From contig DASPKX010000079.1 in the NCBI GenBank assembly GCA_035627835.1, positions 1 through 64,000 of the forward strand: DNA of 64,000 bases, given 5' to 3'. A program made the position numbers and the translations under genes. The notes under the pieces were generated by a model. The model did not search any database. It saw only the letters and a list, made by a program, of their open reading frames with translations, and had not been told where the DNA came from. Source of the DNA: DASPKX01 sp035627835. GTDB taxonomy: Bacteria > Verrucomicrobiota > Verrucomicrobiia > Limisphaerales > SXQI01. Positions 62,394-64,000 of this stretch are shown piece after piece. How positions within the stretch are numbered: position 1 is the first letter of the stretch; each line of letters begins with the position of its first letter.

Positions 62394-63194
62394 TCAAGGA
62401 ACTGGCAATGGATTGACAGCCAAAGCGCCAGTTGCGGCTGGAGTTGATCCGCTTTCGGCCACTTGCACCCCTGCCGTCAGCTGAATTTGTGGAACGGTTT
62501 GCGCGATGAAATCCTTAAGCTTCGCGTAGGCCTCGTCTTCCTGCCCGGGATGGCAGGTCGTAAAGTAGGTCACATAGGCCCAGCGCTGCAGGGTTCCCTT
62601 TGTGAGGAGGTCGCGCGCCATCCACCACATGCGCTCGCCGTGGTGCGGGGTAAGTTGGCCATCGGCTACAAACCAATAGACGTAAACTCCGCTCACTCGG
62701 GTCTTGTTCCCTTCAGGGCCAACCTCAATCAGGGTTGTGAGCTTCATGACATTGAGGCTGTAAGGATGGGGCTTTTGGACAGGAATAGTATCCGTCTCCG
62801 TCTTCAGTATGGTCCAGCCCTGACCTGTCAGACAGAACTGCGGTTTGTGAATACTGGTGCGGTCAGTGCCCATCAAGACCGCGCTAATAGCTGCGCTGAA
62901 TCCATCCGTTGCACGAAGATACTGCTGGCGACCGTAAGTCGTGTCCTTTGGCAGAAAGTCGTGCTCGATTTTGGTTACCGGATAAAACTTTGTGTCCCAC
63001 GGCCAGCCTAAGGCAGGCATAGCAATGGCATTGGTGCCAATGAGCTTACCTTCATCTGTAAAAACGGCTGCTGGAACAACTTTTACACCGGGCTTTCCAA
63101 GCGTGCGACCGCTCTGCAGAAACTGAAGCAAGCCCGCTGTCCCGGCAATGAGGGCCAAGGTCACAATTGTGAGGCTGATATCCTTGCGGTTCAA
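62394..63194 (-). CDS. Exosortase-associated EpsI-family protein
   Basis: 266 residues, TTG start supported by a strong AAGGAGG ribosome site eight bases upstream (63203-63209) and a four-base overlap with the exosortase stop. One N-terminal membrane segment, then the EpsI motif 'IHKPQFCLTGQGW' near residue 135 with the conserved Cys, and a C-terminal periplasmic domain with 'VYVYWFVADGQLTP'. EpsI proteins co-occur with exosortases in exopolysaccharide loci; their exact role is unknown. Confidence 0.87.
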   Translation of the reverse strand: MNRKDISLTIVTLALIAGTAGLLQFLQSGRTLGKPGVKVVPAAVFTDEGKLIGTNAIAMPALGWPWDTKFYPVTKIEHDFLPKDTTYGRQQYLRATDGFSAAISAVLMGTDRTSIHKPQFCLTGQGWTILKTETDTIPVQKPHPYSLNVMKLTTLIEVGPEGNKTRVSGVYVYWFVADGQLTPHHGERMWWMARDLLTKGTLQRWAYVTYFTTCHPGQEDEAYAKLKDFIAQTVPQIQLTAGVQVAESGSTPAATGALAVNPLPVP

Positions 63195-64000
63195 GCGAGA
63201 GCCTCCTTCTCAGTCGCTTCTGGAGGCCGGGGCGCGGTGCCTTCGCCTTTGGGGGACGAAGTCGATTCCTCCTTTAGCAAACGTCCGATCAGCAAAATGC
63301 AGCCAAGCGCGACGATGAAGGTGATGAACCCAAACTTTTGCTCAATTGTGCCTGCGGCTTTTGTCCCGAAAAGCTCCCCGACAATGATCACGGTTGTAAT
63401 GCGGACGATATTTCCAAGCACAGCCAGAGGGGCGGCAGCCGCCAAAATAACCCCACGCTTCCACCAGCTCTTGAAACTGATGAAGGCGTAAATAGTCGTC
63501 AGCGCAGCCATCGTCATAAGGCTGCGCATGCCGCTGCAAGCCGGAGCGACGTCATAAAGAGCCTTCCCAGTGCCATCGATGATCTGTGAGCCATTGCGGA
63601 AAACATCGATCCCGAGCACCCCATTGCCGATCCCAACGGAAACTTTGGTAACCAGGATGCGCAGCGGGAACGTGATGGTTTCAGCCAAAGTGTTCAGCGG
63701 GACGCAAAAGACGAAAAGCAGCATCGGGAAAAATGTGGCCGCCATCATTTTGCGGCCCCAGACAATGCCGATAAGGGCATAAAGACCCAAAGCGAAGGCT
63801 ATCACCGAGACGCGGGTTTGCTGAACACCAAACCCAACAACGTGGAGGAAAATAGCGCCCAGCAGCACCGCGAGGCCAGGCCACCAGGATTGTTTGGGCA
63901 CTTCCAGCAGCTCGTCTTTGCGATACCAGAGCAGAGCCACGACCAGGAAAGGGATCAGATAGCCGAGTTGGTCGTCCGGTGAGCTTTCGTAGGCATAAGC
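63191..64000 (-). CDS. Exosortase (5' end beyond the window), catalytic His replaced
   Basis: At least 269 residues are in view; the open frame continues to the right edge with 'PDDQLGYLIPF', so the N-terminus is outside. It is a multi-spanning membrane protein. The nucleophile Cys is in 'APACSGMRSL' and the catalytic Arg in 'LGNIVRI'. The third residue, usually His in an H-x3-G setting, aligns by eye with Glu in 'GTIEQKFGF'. The cytoplasmic C-terminal tail is charged. Exosortases process C-terminal sorting tags; no PEP-CTERM protein was found in the window. Forms an operon with EpsI. Confidence 0.82.
   Translation of the reverse strand, partial: AYAYESSPDDQLGYLIPFLVVALLWYRKDELLEVPKQSWWPGLAVLLGAIFLHVVGFGVQQTRVSVIAFALGLYALIGIVWGRKMMAATFFPMLLFVFCVPLNTLAETITFPLRILVTKVSVGIGNGVLGIDVFRNGSQIIDGTGKALYDVAPACSGMRSLMTMAALTTIYAFISFKSWWKRGVILAAAAPLAVLGNIVRITTVIIVGELFGTKAAGTIEQKFGFITFIVALGCILLIGRLLKEESTSSPKGEGTAPRPPEATEKEALA

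Overview
The window looks like a chromosomal stretch of a free-living Verrucomicrobiota bacterium, most likely near Limisphaerales/Pedosphaera (inference from gene content; no rRNA or tRNA gene was found). The strongest pointer is the pilus operon at 53.2-59.8 kb, whose order and domain layout match the Akkermansia Amuc_1101-1100-1099-1098 pilus genes. An exosortase/EpsI/exopolysaccharide locus, large secreted proteins with calcium-type repeats and YYR-type C-termini, and a DUF1080 protein fit the same phylum. GC is moderate to high and genes are tightly packed.

Layout. 0.2-5.6 kb is accessory metabolism: a DUF1080 glycoside-type hydrolase, a DUF2200 protein, a Phd/VapC toxin-antitoxin pair, a ceramidase-like secreted enzyme, and a zinc alcohol dehydrogenase with a small membrane-anchored partner. 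5.7-9.2 kb is an AAA ATPase plus subtilisin-like protease module on the minus strand, flanked at 9.3-10.7 kb by a tandemly duplicated non-coding unit of 0.67-0.70 kb that looks like decayed mobile-element ends. This is the best candidate for an under-described system. 10.7-18.0 kb is the core translation/RNA operon nusA-infB-rbfA-nrnA-truB-ribF, with a promoter, a perfect terminator-like hairpin in the nusA leader and another between infB and rbfA. 18.0-23.0 kb is a minus-strand run (bioA, a GT9 heptosyltransferase-like gene, an amidohydrolase, hpf, a SpoU methyltransferase).

23.1-37.99 kb is on the plus strand: uvrB, a DUF3445 protein, a four-gene ABC export cassette, a PHP phosphoesterase, ftsY, an ABM monooxygenase overlapping a cobalamin-binding protein with the CarH light-sensor motifs but no DNA-binding domain, alanine racemase, and an arginyltransferase-like gene that carries a perfect parS site. 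tmk converges on it. 38.8-41.75 kb holds a glycosyltransferase, a small unknown gene and an MFS exporter. 41.76-51.9 kb is minus strand: pgpA, pgsA, a four-carbon acid sugar kinase and four consecutive secreted-protein genes. 52.1-59.8 kb holds a 5'-3' exonuclease and the pilus operon. 60.0-64.0 kb holds UDP-glucuronate decarboxylase, a polyprenyl-phosphate sugar transferase, EpsI and an exosortase cut by the window edge.

How the genes work together: the nusA operon supplies transcription and translation factors; tmk, uvrB and the exonuclease serve DNA metabolism; pgsA/pgpA make phosphatidylglycerol; and the exosortase, sugar transferases, pilus operon and secreted proteins together shape the cell surface. 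All functions are read from sequence motifs and family knowledge without database searches.
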